Below are positions 20,478 to 30,172 of a DNA stretch of 64,000 nt, piece after piece (positions within the stretch are counted from its first letter, which is position 1; every line of letters begins with the position of its first letter). The DNA comes from an uncultured Pelagibacteraceae bacterium. GTDB taxonomy: Bacteria; Pseudomonadota; Alphaproteobacteria; Pelagibacterales; Pelagibacteraceae. A program made the position numbers and the translations under genes. Under the pieces are notes generated by a model. That model did not search any database. It worked only from the letters and a program-made list of their open reading frames with translations, and was not told where the DNA came from. The stretch is taken from positions 1-64,000 of the forward strand of contig CACAZL010000003.1 in NCBI GenBank assembly GCA_902536925.1, written 5' to 3'.

Positions 20478-20484
20478 ATATCTT

Positions 20485-20730
20485 ATGAACTATCAAGAAA
20501 TTTTAGATAAATTAAAAGTAGTTTTCTCTGGTGGTTTACCAAAAAACATTAAAATTTATTTAACTATAAGTTTAGCCTGGATAATACTGATTGGATATTT
20601 AACTTGGTGGAATGGATTAAAAAGCCCAATGTTAATAAAAAGCTTTAGATGGGATGAATGGTTTTGGTTTGGTATAGTCCCAGCTGTATCACCCTACATT
20701 TTCTATTATATTTGGAAAAAAAAAGAGTAA
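20485..20730 (+). CDS. Small two-TM membrane protein of unknown function
   Basis: 81 aa, two hydrophobic segments, 7 nt after pilin stop. Confidence 0.55.
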   Translation: MNYQEILDKLKVVFSGGLPKNIKIYLTISLAWIILIGYLTWWNGLKSPMLIKSFRWDEWFWFGIVPAVSPYIFYYIWKKKE

Positions 20731-20739
20731 TAACCTATT

Positions 20740-20768
20740 TTGAGCATCAATTATCTATGATGTATACT
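20740..20768 (+). promoter_or_regulatory. Candidate promoter of amt-phosphatase gene (TTGAGC-17-TATACT)
   Basis: -35-like TTGAGC 20740-20745, 17-bp spacer, -10-like TATACT 20763-20768, upstream of ATG 20794. Confidence 0.4.
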
Positions 20769-20793
20769 TTTTTATAATAACTTAGAGGAAAAG

Positions 20794-22944
20794 ATGGAGA
20801 GTGTTGATCTGGAGTCAGTAAAATCATTTGTTGATACCCTTTGGGTTATAGATTGTGCAATTCTTGTTTTCATTATGCAAGCAGGTTTTATGTGTATGGA
20901 AACAGGTCTTTCAAGGCACAAAAATAGCATTAATGTTGCTCTTAAAAATGCTGCTGACTTTGGTCTTGCAGTTGTAATTTTTTGGCTATTTGGTTTCGGC
21001 TTGATGTTTGGAAAAAGTTTTAATGGTTATTTTGGAACTGATTTGTTCTTTTTTAAAACTGACCAAGCTGAATATATGACTTACTTTGTCTTTCAAGCAA
21101 TGTTTGTTGCAACAGCAGCAACAATAGTATCAGGTGCTGTTGCTGAAAGAATGAAATTTAATGGCTACTTAATTATTACTATTATAGCTACAGGAATTAT
21201 ATATCCAATTGTTGGTCATTGGGCATGGTCTTCTAGTTATTTAAATAATATTGACGCCACAAGACAGTTATTAGCTGTTACAGGACAAGTTAAAACCACA
21301 GGGTGGTTAACAGATATTGGTTTTGTAGATTTTGCAGGAAGTACAATAGTTCACTCAGTTGGTGGCTGGATTGCTTTATCGGCTGTTTTAATTTTAGGTC
21401 CAAGAATAGGAAAATATTCAGATGCAAACAAAGGAAAATTCACAGGCTCAAGTTTCCCTTTGGCAGTTTTGGGTACTTTAATTCTGTGGTTTGGATGGTT
21501 TGGCTTTAATGGTGGAAGTAATGGTGCTATGGATGAAGCAGTTCCTCTTATTTTAATAAATACATTTCTTGCTGCCTCTTTTGGATTACTAACAGGTCTT
21601 GGAATTTCATTTGCATTATTTAAAAAACCAGATCCTTATTATGTAATTCTTGGACCACTCGCAGGGTTAGTTGCAATCACAGCAGGATGTAATTCGATGA
21701 CATCAGTAACATCAATCTTTGTTGGAATTATAGGTGCGGTAGTTGCAATTTTTGTAAATGAATTTTTAAATAAATTTGAAATAGATGATGTTGTTGGAGC
21801 AGTACCTGTTCATTTAGCGGCAGGAGTTTGGGGAACTATAGCAGTTGGATTATTTAGCGATCTTGAAATACTTGGAACAGGATTGACTAGACTAGAGCAA
21901 ATCAAAGCACAATTTATTGGAATTGTTTCAATCGGTGTTTTTTCATTTTTTGGTTCTTATATTTTATTGAAAATTTTAAATTATATTTATCCGTTAAGGG
22001 TAAGTCCGTTACATGAAGAGCTAGGTCTAAATATTGCAGAACACAATGCAACTTCTGTAGAGCATGATTTAATTACTATTCTAGAAAAACAATCTGAGTC
22101 TGGTGACTTAACTATTAGAGGACCTCAAGATCCATTTACTGCAGGTGGTGTAATTGGACTTTATTATAATAGATTAATGAGTAAACTAGAAACTAGTGAA
22201 GCTGAAAAGAAAGTATGGAGAGACAGAATATCAAATGAAGTAAAACTTGCGGTTAAAGTTCAAGAAAACTTTTTACCAAAAAGAAATTTAGAAAATTACC
22301 CTGTACATGGAATTAATATTGCTGCCAGAGAAGTTTCTGGAGATTTCTTCAGTTTCTATCCTCATAATGATAGCGTTTACTTTATTATCGCAGATGTTGC
22401 GGGCAAAGGAATTCATGCTGGGATGGTCATGGCAAAAGCATCAACTTTATTTGAAATTATGTCTAGAGATCAAGTAGATCCGGATGAAATGATGTTTCAT
22501 ATGAATAATGATCTGTTTTTAACTAAAACAGGAGGAATGTTTGTTACTAGTATATTGGGAGAATATAATATGAGGACTGATGAATTAAGGTGGGTAAATG
22601 GAGGTCATCAACCAGCATTAATTAGATCATCATCTGGAAATTACGAACAGTTTGAGAGCAATTCACCACCTATGGGTGTGATACTTCAAAAAGATAAATC
22701 AGTCTATAAAACGCACAAAGTTAAGTTAGAAAATAACAGGTTTTATGCGTTCACTGATGGTCTATCTGAAAGCTTAAATAGCTCAGGTGAAGAAATAGGA
22801 ATAGATGGATCATTAAAAATAATAGAAAAAAATTTTAATACAGATTCTAGCAAACAATTATCAGATATATCAAATAGTGTAATTGATACTGCTGGGGACA
22901 ACAAGCTAAGTGACGACTTAACCTTAATATCTATAGGCAAATAA
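20794..22944 (+). CDS. Ammonium transporter (Amt) fused to C-terminal SpoIIE/RsbU-type PP2C phosphatase
   Basis: Amt: FVFQAMFVATAATIVSGAVAERMKF, DFAGSTIVHSVGG, VPVHLAAGVWGT, ELGLNIAEH. SpoIIE: VSGDFFSF, IADVAGKG, GGMFVTSILG, NGGHQPALI, TDGLSES, DDLTLI. Confidence 0.93.
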   Translation: MESVDLESVKSFVDTLWVIDCAILVFIMQAGFMCMETGLSRHKNSINVALKNAADFGLAVVIFWLFGFGLMFGKSFNGYFGTDLFFFKTDQAEYMTYFVFQAMFVATAATIVSGAVAERMKFNGYLIITIIATGIIYPIVGHWAWSSSYLNNIDATRQLLAVTGQVKTTGWLTDIGFVDFAGSTIVHSVGGWIALSAVLILGPRIGKYSDANKGKFTGSSFPLAVLGTLILWFGWFGFNGGSNGAMDEAVPLILINTFLAASFGLLTGLGISFALFKKPDPYYVILGPLAGLVAITAGCNSMTSVTSIFVGIIGAVVAIFVNEFLNKFEIDDVVGAVPVHLAAGVWGTIAVGLFSDLEILGTGLTRLEQIKAQFIGIVSIGVFSFFGSYILLKILNYIYPLRVSPLHEELGLNIAEHNATSVEHDLITILEKQSESGDLTIRGPQDPFTAGGVIGLYYNRLMSKLETSEAEKKVWRDRISNEVKLAVKVQENFLPKRNLENYPVHGINIAAREVSGDFFSFYPHNDSVYFIIADVAGKGIHAGMVMAKASTLFEIMSRDQVDPDEMMFHMNNDLFLTKTGGMFVTSILGEYNMRTDELRWVNGGHQPALIRSSSGNYEQFESNSPPMGVILQKDKSVYKTHKVKLENNRFYAFTDGLSESLNSSGEEIGIDGSLKIIEKNFNTDSSKQLSDISNSVIDTAGDNKLSDDLTLISIGK

Positions 22945-23016
22945 CAATCTAAGTAAAATAAACCCGCGATCAAATATCATATATATTATGCATTTCTTAG
23001 AAAATATATTTCTTAG

Positions 23017-24258
23017 GTGCACGAAAAAAATCAAAAAATAGGAATTATTGGTGCAGGCATTCAAGGTGTTTGCAACGCTTTATTTTTGCAAAAAAAAGGT
23101 TTTCAGGTAACACTTTTTGACAGAGAAGAGCCTGGTAGTGCAGCATCATATGGAAATGCTGGTCACTTTTCTCCTTATGCGTCCGTTCCTTTAAACAGAC
23201 CAGATGTCATAGCAGACGTTCCTTCAATGTTAATTAGTTCAAGAGGACCTTTAGCTTTAAAATGGAACTATGTACCGAAAATGATTCCTTGGTTTGCAAG
23301 ATTTATTTTAAATTGCAGGGAAGAAAAAATGATGCACACAGCTAAAAATATGCATCAAATTTTAGATCAATCATTACCAGCTTTTGATGAATTATTTGAT
23401 GAAATTAATCTCGATGGGTTAGTTGAAAATAATGGAATTCTTTATGTTTGGACTGATCAAAATATGAAGAGTAGAGAACTAGAAATTAGAATTAGAGATC
23501 AATTGGGAGTAAAACAACAGTTAGTTAATAAAAAAGAAATTCATGATTTAGAGCCAAACTTAAAACCATTTTATCACGGTGGGGTATTTTATGATTATGC
23601 AAGGCATGCAAGGAATCCGAGAAAAATTTTAATTAAATTATTTGAGAACTTTGTGAACAAAGGTGGAAAGTTTTTAAAATTAAATATTCAAGATATAGAT
23701 TTTGATGAGGAAAAGCCTGTTTTAAGAACTGAATCGCAAAGATTTATTTTTGATAAACTTGTTATTGCATGTGGAGCATTTTCAAAAAGATTAACAGATA
23801 AGTTACATGAAAATATTCCTTTAGATACCGAAAGAGGTTATCACGTTCATTTTAAAGACTTTGATCATTTAATTTCAAGACCCATTGTTTATGCAAATAG
23901 AGGTTTTGGAATGACACCAATGGAACAGGGGTTACGTGTTGTTGGAACTGTAGAATTTGGAGGTTTGGAAAATTCTCCATCTAAATCAAGAATTAAAAAC
24001 TTAATATTAAATGCAAAAGATATGTTGGATGGATTACCAGAGCATAAAGATGAATGGCTTGGTTTTAGGCCCACATTGCCAGATTTTCTTCCAGTTCTAG
24101 GGCCTTCAAAAAACTATAAAAATGTTTTTTATTCTTTTGGTCATCATCACTTAGGCTGGACACTTGGTGCAATATCAGGAAAAATTATATCTAAAATGAT
24201 CTCAGGTGAGAATACTAACTTAGATTTGCAACCATACAGTTCAATAAGGTTTAGTTAA
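23017..24258 (+). CDS. FAD-dependent D-amino-acid dehydrogenase/oxidase (DadA-like), GTG start
   Basis: KIGIIGAGIQGVCNALFLQKKGFQVTLFDRE; FRPTLPDFLPVLGPS C-terminal DAO motif. Confidence 0.8.
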   Translation: MHEKNQKIGIIGAGIQGVCNALFLQKKGFQVTLFDREEPGSAASYGNAGHFSPYASVPLNRPDVIADVPSMLISSRGPLALKWNYVPKMIPWFARFILNCREEKMMHTAKNMHQILDQSLPAFDELFDEINLDGLVENNGILYVWTDQNMKSRELEIRIRDQLGVKQQLVNKKEIHDLEPNLKPFYHGGVFYDYARHARNPRKILIKLFENFVNKGGKFLKLNIQDIDFDEEKPVLRTESQRFIFDKLVIACGAFSKRLTDKLHENIPLDTERGYHVHFKDFDHLISRPIVYANRGFGMTPMEQGLRVVGTVEFGGLENSPSKSRIKNLILNAKDMLDGLPEHKDEWLGFRPTLPDFLPVLGPSKNYKNVFYSFGHHHLGWTLGAISGKIISKMISGENTNLDLQPYSSIRFS

Positions 24259-24285
24259 AAGTAATCTTTTATAGTACTCTATTTA

Positions 24286-25191
24286 ATGCTTGAAAATAAA
24301 AGTAATATCATAATTGCATCTATTTTGCTTTTTTTAGCAGCCTTGTTTTGGTCAGGAAATTTTATTGTTGGAAAGATAGCAGGTTTAAATGAAATACCTC
24401 CAATATCATTAAATATATTAAGGTGGTCACTGGCATTTCTAATTTTACTACCTTTCACTTACAAAGAGATGCTTGAAAAAAAAGAATTAATTTTTAAAAA
24501 CATTTATCTTTTATGTTTTCTAGGGATAACAGCAGTCAGTATTTTTAATTCAGCTCTTTTTTATTCTTTAAAAACAACACAAGTAATTACGGGTGTACTT
24601 ATGATCTCAACTGTTCCAGTTATGATTATTTTATTTTCTATTATTTTAAAAATAGAAAAAACAAATACCTTTCAAGTTTTGGGAGTTATATTTTCTTTAC
24701 TAGGTGTATTATTTATAATTTCAAAAGCAGATTTTGAAGTCTTTAAAAATTTAGCTTTTGAAAAAGGAGATTTATTTGCATTATTTGCAATGATATCCTG
24801 GTCACTTTATTCTGCTCTTTTAAAGAAAAAAAATTATGGATTATCTCCGATAACTTTACTTCAAGTTGTTATTGGTCTTGGTGTAATATTTCTTATACCA
24901 ATGTATGCAATTGATTATATTTACATTGGTAATCGAATTACAATTAATACAAATTTCATCCTCGTTTTATCTTATGTTGTTCTGTTGCCTGGCATCATTT
25001 CTTTCTTTTTCTGGATAAAAGGTGTTGCTTTAATAGGTGCTAATAGAGCAGGAATTTATTTACATTTAATGCCAATTCTTGCAGCAATTCTTGCAATGAT
25101 AATATTTGATGAAGTATTGCTATTTTATCATTATATCGGTGGAATATTTATTATTTCAGGGATATTACTTTCAAACAAAAAAAATGCTTAA
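24286..25191 (+). CDS. EamA/DMT-family transporter
   Basis: ALFWSGNFIVGKI; ~10 TM; two EamA repeats. Confidence 0.85.
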   Translation: MLENKSNIIIASILLFLAALFWSGNFIVGKIAGLNEIPPISLNILRWSLAFLILLPFTYKEMLEKKELIFKNIYLLCFLGITAVSIFNSALFYSLKTTQVITGVLMISTVPVMIILFSIILKIEKTNTFQVLGVIFSLLGVLFIISKADFEVFKNLAFEKGDLFALFAMISWSLYSALLKKKNYGLSPITLLQVVIGLGVIFLIPMYAIDYIYIGNRITINTNFILVLSYVVLLPGIISFFFWIKGVALIGANRAGIYLHLMPILAAILAMIIFDEVLLFYHYIGGIFIISGILLSNKKNA

Positions 25192-26134
25192 AGTAGCTAT
25201 ACTCGACGATTATCAAAACATTGCAAAAGATTTTATTGATTTTAAAAAATTATCTTCAAAATATGAATTTCAAATTTTTAATCAGCCTTTTGAAAACGAG
25301 GATGATGCAATAGAACAACTAAAAGAATTTGAAGTGCTTTTTATAATGAGAGAAAGAACAAAAATAACTAAAAATTTTATAGAACAATTAAAGAAATTAA
25401 AATTAATTGTTACAAGCGGGATGAGAAATAAATCAATAGATTTAGAAACTGCTAAAAAAAATAAAGTTGTAGTGACTGGCACTGAAATCAATAGTAACCC
25501 AACGCCAGAGTTAACTTGGGCATTAATTCTGGGACTTGCAAGAAATTTTAAAACAGAGATAGATAATATGTATCAAGGTTACTGGCAGTCAACTATTGGA
25601 GTGGAGCTTAAAGGCAAGATACTAGGTTTACTTGGATTGGGTAGGGTAGGCTCACAAGTTGCTAAAATTGGTAAAGCTTTTGGTATGCAAATTATGGCTT
25701 GGAGTGAAAATTTAAACTTAGACAAATGTAAAGAGCTAGATGTTTTACCGTGTAGCAAGGATGATTTAATTCAAAATTCTGACTTTTTATCTATTCATGT
25801 TCAAGGAGGAGATAGATATAGAGATTGTATTACTATTAAAGAATTTGAGAAAATGAAAAAAACTTGTTATTTAATAAATACTTCAAGAGGTGAAATAGTT
25901 AATGAAGATGATCTCATTATAGCATTATCCACAAATATTATAGCTGGCGCAGGTTTGGATGTTTATGAAAAAGAACCTCTACCAGAAAGTCATAAACTTA
26001 GATTTGTACAAAATGCTCTTTTACTACCTCATATTGGGTATGTCACTGCTGAAAATTATGTAACTTTCTATAATCAAATGATCGAAAATCTTGATAGTTT
26101 TTCATCAGGAAAACCGAAAAGGGTCATTGAGTAA
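25184..26134 (+). CDS. D-2-hydroxyacid dehydrogenase family protein
   Basis: GLLGLGRVGSQVAKIGKAFGM; INTSRGEIVNEDDL; GLDVYEKEPLP; start trimmed to ATG 25184 overlapping the upstream stop. Confidence 0.85.
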   Translation: MLKVAILDDYQNIAKDFIDFKKLSSKYEFQIFNQPFENEDDAIEQLKEFEVLFIMRERTKITKNFIEQLKKLKLIVTSGMRNKSIDLETAKKNKVVVTGTEINSNPTPELTWALILGLARNFKTEIDNMYQGYWQSTIGVELKGKILGLLGLGRVGSQVAKIGKAFGMQIMAWSENLNLDKCKELDVLPCSKDDLIQNSDFLSIHVQGGDRYRDCITIKEFEKMKKTCYLINTSRGEIVNEDDLIIALSTNIIAGAGLDVYEKEPLPESHKLRFVQNALLLPHIGYVTAENYVTFYNQMIENLDSFSSGKPKRVIE

Positions 26135-26193
26135 ATTAAATTAAGACAATTTTTACAGATATAAATTTTAATTTTTTGTGTATAATTATCCTG

Positions 26194-28848
26194 ATGAGCA
26201 AAGAATTTAAAGCTAATCAAAATCAAAAAGTAGATAATCAAGAATTAAACGATTGGTTAGACTCTCTTGATGCAGTTGTAGAAAACCATGGTAGAGAGGG
26301 TGCTAAAGTTATTTTAGAAAAACTTGAGAAAAGAGCAAAAGACTTAAGAGTTTTATATTCACCTGTTCCTTATTCACCTTATAGAAATACCATATCTCAA
26401 TATGATCAAGGGATTTATCCTGGAGACTTAGCAATTGAAGAAAAAATAACAGCTATTTTAAGATGGAATGCTTTAACCATGGTTATGAAAGCAAATAAAA
26501 ATTATGGTGGGCTAGGAGGACATATAGCAAGTTATGCATCTTTTGCTGAGGTATTTGAAACAGGATTTAATCATTTTTTTAAAGGTGGTGATGAAGCAGA
26601 TTTAATATTCTATCAATCGCAGTGTACAACTGGGATATATGCAAGATCTTTTTTAGAGGGAAGATTAACTAAAAATCATTTGGAACATTATAGACAAGAA
26701 TTAAACGAGCAAGGACTGTCTTCATACTGCCATCCATATTTGATGAGAGATTACTGGACATTTACCACATCGTCCATGGGAATAGGTTTAGTTAATGCAA
26801 TTTATCAAGCTCGTTTCATGAAATATTTAGAAAATAGAAATTTATTAAAAACTAATAAAAGAGTATGGGGTTTATTTGGAGATGGTGAAATGGATGAACC
26901 TGAAAGTTTGGCTGGATTGTCTATCGCTTCAAGAGAAAAATTAGATAATTTAACTTTTATTATAAATTGTAATCTTCAAAGATTAGATGGACCTGTAAGA
27001 GGCAATGGACAAATAATTCAAGAACTTGAGACAATTTTTAAAGCTAATGGATGGAATGTAATTAAAGTTCTATGGGGATCTGAATGGGATAAAATTTTTC
27101 AACAAGATAAAGATCATTTGTTGTTAAAGCGTTTTGCTAAAACCGTAGATGGAAAATACCAAACATTAGGTGCAAGAGATGGAGAGTATAACCTTAAAAA
27201 CTTTTTTGCGGAGGATCCAGAAGTTTTAAAATTGGTTTCTTCACTCAGTAAAGATGAAATTGATAAACTTAAAAGAGGAGGCCATGATTTTAAAAAACTT
27301 TATGCTGCCTTTAATGCTGCTGTTAAAACTAAAGGTAAACCTACAGTTATTTTAGCTAAAACAAAAAAAGGGTATGGAATGGGTAAAGCGGGCGAGTCAA
27401 AAATGACTAACCACCAGCAAAAAGAACTAAATTTTGATGCATTAAAAGAGTTTAGAGATCGTTTTCAATTAGATATTCCAGATAATAAATTAGAAAATAT
27501 GGAGTTTTATAAACCAGATGAAAATTCAGAGGAAATAAAATACTTAAAGAAAAGAAGGGAAGCTTTAGGAGGATCTTTACCCAAAAGAAGCTTTAAAGAA
27601 GTTGAATTAGTTACTCCAAAAATTGAAAAACATTCAAACTTTTTATTCGAAGAAAGTGATAGAGAATATTCAACAACGACTGGACTTGTTAGATCTTTAG
27701 GAAATATAATGAGAGATAAAGAGTTTGGAAAAAGGGTCGTACCAATAGTTGCTGATGAAGCAAGAACTTTTGGAATGGCTAATTTATTTTCACAAATTGG
27801 AATATATTCACCAGAAGGTCAGTTATATGAACCCGAAGATGCGACTTCCATTTTGAAATATCAAGAATCAAAAACAGGACAATTATTAGAGGAAGGAATT
27901 AATGAAGCCGGAGCTATATCTTCTTGGCTTGCAGCAGCTACATCTTATAGCAATCATAATTTCCCAATGATGCCATTTTATATTTTTTATTCAATGTTTG
28001 GTTTTCAAAGAATCGGAGATTTGATTTGGGCGGCAGCTGATCAAATGCCTAGAGGATTTTTAATTGGTGCTACAGCTGGACGAACTACTTTGGCTGGAGA
28101 AGGATTACAACATCAAGATGGACAAAGTCATATAATTGCCTCAACATTTCCAAATTTAAAATCCTACGATCCTTGTTTTGCAAGTGAGCTAGCAATTATT
28201 TTTGATGAAGGAATGAAAAGAATGATGACAGAATGTAAAGATGAATTTTATTACATTACTGTAAATAACGAAAAATACTCACATCCTAAAATTGAAACAA
28301 AAAATAAAAATGGAATAATAAAAGGTGGCTACCTTTTCAAAGATCAATCAAACACAAAAATAAACATAAATTTATTAGGATCTGGACCAATCTTCAGAGA
28401 ATGTATTGAAGCTTCTAAAATACTTAAAGATGAATATGGAATTGGTTCAAGATTATACAGCATAACAAGTTATTCAGAGTTAGAAAAAAATGCTAAATCA
28501 GTTTTAAGACAAAACACATTGTCTCCTGCAAATAAAAAACAAAATTATTTGCAGCAGCTAATTTCTAATGACGACCCTATAATTGCTACTTCAGATTATG
28601 TAAGAGCATACTCACAATTAATCTCTAGCCACATTAATAATAAGTTTTTAGCAATGGGGACAGATGGTTTTGGAAGAAGTGATACTCGAAAAAATCTAAG
28701 AGACTTTTTTGAGGTAGATAGCAAACATATAGTCGTCAGTTCTTTGTATACACTTTATGAAGATAAGAAAGTCCCATTACAAACATTAGAAAAAGCGATT
28801 AGTAAATATAATCTAAACAATAACAAAAATAATCCTTGGGAAATATAA
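26194..28848 (+). CDS. aceE: Pyruvate dehydrogenase E1 component, homodimeric type
   Basis: YSPVPYSPYRNTI, GHIASYASFAE, FGDGEMDEPES, EGLQHQDGQSH; start trimmed to ATG 26194. Confidence 0.92.
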   Translation: MSKEFKANQNQKVDNQELNDWLDSLDAVVENHGREGAKVILEKLEKRAKDLRVLYSPVPYSPYRNTISQYDQGIYPGDLAIEEKITAILRWNALTMVMKANKNYGGLGGHIASYASFAEVFETGFNHFFKGGDEADLIFYQSQCTTGIYARSFLEGRLTKNHLEHYRQELNEQGLSSYCHPYLMRDYWTFTTSSMGIGLVNAIYQARFMKYLENRNLLKTNKRVWGLFGDGEMDEPESLAGLSIASREKLDNLTFIINCNLQRLDGPVRGNGQIIQELETIFKANGWNVIKVLWGSEWDKIFQQDKDHLLLKRFAKTVDGKYQTLGARDGEYNLKNFFAEDPEVLKLVSSLSKDEIDKLKRGGHDFKKLYAAFNAAVKTKGKPTVILAKTKKGYGMGKAGESKMTNHQQKELNFDALKEFRDRFQLDIPDNKLENMEFYKPDENSEEIKYLKKRREALGGSLPKRSFKEVELVTPKIEKHSNFLFEESDREYSTTTGLVRSLGNIMRDKEFGKRVVPIVADEARTFGMANLFSQIGIYSPEGQLYEPEDATSILKYQESKTGQLLEEGINEAGAISSWLAAATSYSNHNFPMMPFYIFYSMFGFQRIGDLIWAAADQMPRGFLIGATAGRTTLAGEGLQHQDGQSHIIASTFPNLKSYDPCFASELAIIFDEGMKRMMTECKDEFYYITVNNEKYSHPKIETKNKNGIIKGGYLFKDQSNTKININLLGSGPIFRECIEASKILKDEYGIGSRLYSITSYSELEKNAKSVLRQNTLSPANKKQNYLQQLISNDDPIIATSDYVRAYSQLISSHINNKFLAMGTDGFGRSDTRKNLRDFFEVDSKHIVVSSLYTLYEDKKVPLQTLEKAISKYNLNNNKNNPWEI

Positions 28849-28864
28849 TCCCTACCAATTTTTT

Positions 28865-29758
28865 ATGGAATTACCTGTCGTCAATCATAAAGATTATGAA
28901 GCTCAATTAAATGATGACAATAAATTTCCTATAAAAAAATTTGGAGAACTAGCTAAAGCGTTGATTAAAAATAAAATAGTTAAAAATTTCTATATTCCAG
29001 AGCCATGCTCAGTAGAAACTTTAAAAGAGGCACATACAGAGGACTATATAAATAAAATAAAAAATAAAACTTTAGATAAAAACGAGATTAGAAAAATTGG
29101 TTTTCCTTTAGTTGACAGCGTAGTTAGAAGGTCTTTTATAGCAACTGGAGGCACAGTGCTTGCTACAAAGCTAGCTTTAAATTATGGCATAGCGTGTAAT
29201 ACCGCAGGAGGCAGTCATCATGCAACATCTAATGAAGGAGCTGGCTTTTGTGTTTTCAATGATGTTGCAGTTGCAGCTAAATATTTGACCACAAGGGGAC
29301 TGGCAAACAGAATTTTAATCATTGATTTAGATGTTCATCAGGGTAATGGCAATTCTGAAATATTTAAAAATGATAATCAAGTCTTTACATTCAGCATGCA
29401 TTCGAAAGTTAATTATCCAGCAAAAAAATCAGTAAGTGATCTTGATATTGAATTAGAGGAAAATTTAGAGGATAGAGAATATATTGATATTTTAAAAAAT
29501 AATCTAAAATATTTGAATGAGGAGGAGTTTGATTTTGTTTTCTATATCGCTGGAGTTGATATTCACTATAATGACAGGTTGGGTAAACTAAAAATTTCTG
29601 ATAATGGTATATTTGAAAGAGATGAATTAGTTATTGATAATTTTTTCTCAAATAAAATTCCTATATGTGGGGTATTAGGAGGTGGATACAACGAAGATTT
29701 TAACAAACTAGTAGAATTGCACTCCAGTTTACACAAAACCTGTGCTAAATTTTTATGA
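28865..29758 (+). CDS. Histone deacetylase-like / acetylpolyamine amidohydrolase family protein
   Basis: NTAGGSHHATSNEGAGFCVFNDVAVAA, IIDLDVHQGNG, GVLGGGY. Confidence 0.9.
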   Translation: MELPVVNHKDYEAQLNDDNKFPIKKFGELAKALIKNKIVKNFYIPEPCSVETLKEAHTEDYINKIKNKTLDKNEIRKIGFPLVDSVVRRSFIATGGTVLATKLALNYGIACNTAGGSHHATSNEGAGFCVFNDVAVAAKYLTTRGLANRILIIDLDVHQGNGNSEIFKNDNQVFTFSMHSKVNYPAKKSVSDLDIELEENLEDREYIDILKNNLKYLNEEEFDFVFYIAGVDIHYNDRLGKLKISDNGIFERDELVIDNFFSNKIPICGVLGGGYNEDFNKLVELHSSLHKTCAKFL

Positions 29759-30126
29759 TGAAAAAAAACTCAAATTTAACATTAGAACAAGAAAATATTT
29801 TATTTAAAGAGGCAACAGAACCACCAGGTTCAAGCGAATTAAATATTGAAAAAAGACAAGGATCTTATCACTGTGTAAACTGCGATATAAAACTTTTTGA
29901 CTCTTTAACAAAATATGAAAGTGGTTCAGGTTGGCCTTCTTTTTACGAATCTTTACCTGATGTTTTTGAGACAAAAACTGATCATCACATTGGTTATGCT
30001 AGAACAGAATATCATTGTAAAAATTGTGGTGGTCATCACGGTCACATCTTTGATGATGGACCTCAACCTACAGGAAAAAGATACTGTAATAATGGAATTT
30101 GTTTAGTGTTTAAACCAAATAAATAA
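29755..30126 (+). CDS. msrB: Peptide-methionine (R)-S-oxide reductase
   Basis: SGSGWPSF, CKNCGGHHGHIFDDGP, GKRYCNNG. Confidence 0.95.
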   Translation: MMKKNSNLTLEQENILFKEATEPPGSSELNIEKRQGSYHCVNCDIKLFDSLTKYESGSGWPSFYESLPDVFETKTDHHIGYARTEYHCKNCGGHHGHIFDDGPQPTGKRYCNNGICLVFKPNK

Positions 30127-30172
30127 ATTTCTCTAAATTTACATCTCTAAATTAATAGTATAATAATATCAT

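Noticed and set aside
25106-25183. N-terminal extension of the hydroxyacid dehydrogenase
   Set aside because: Out-of-frame overlap with the EamA gene; the conserved start MLKVAILDDYQNIA begins at 25184.
29915-30106. 63-aa overlapping plus-frame ORF inside msrB
   Set aside because: Out-of-frame shadow of the strongly conserved MsrB coding sequence.
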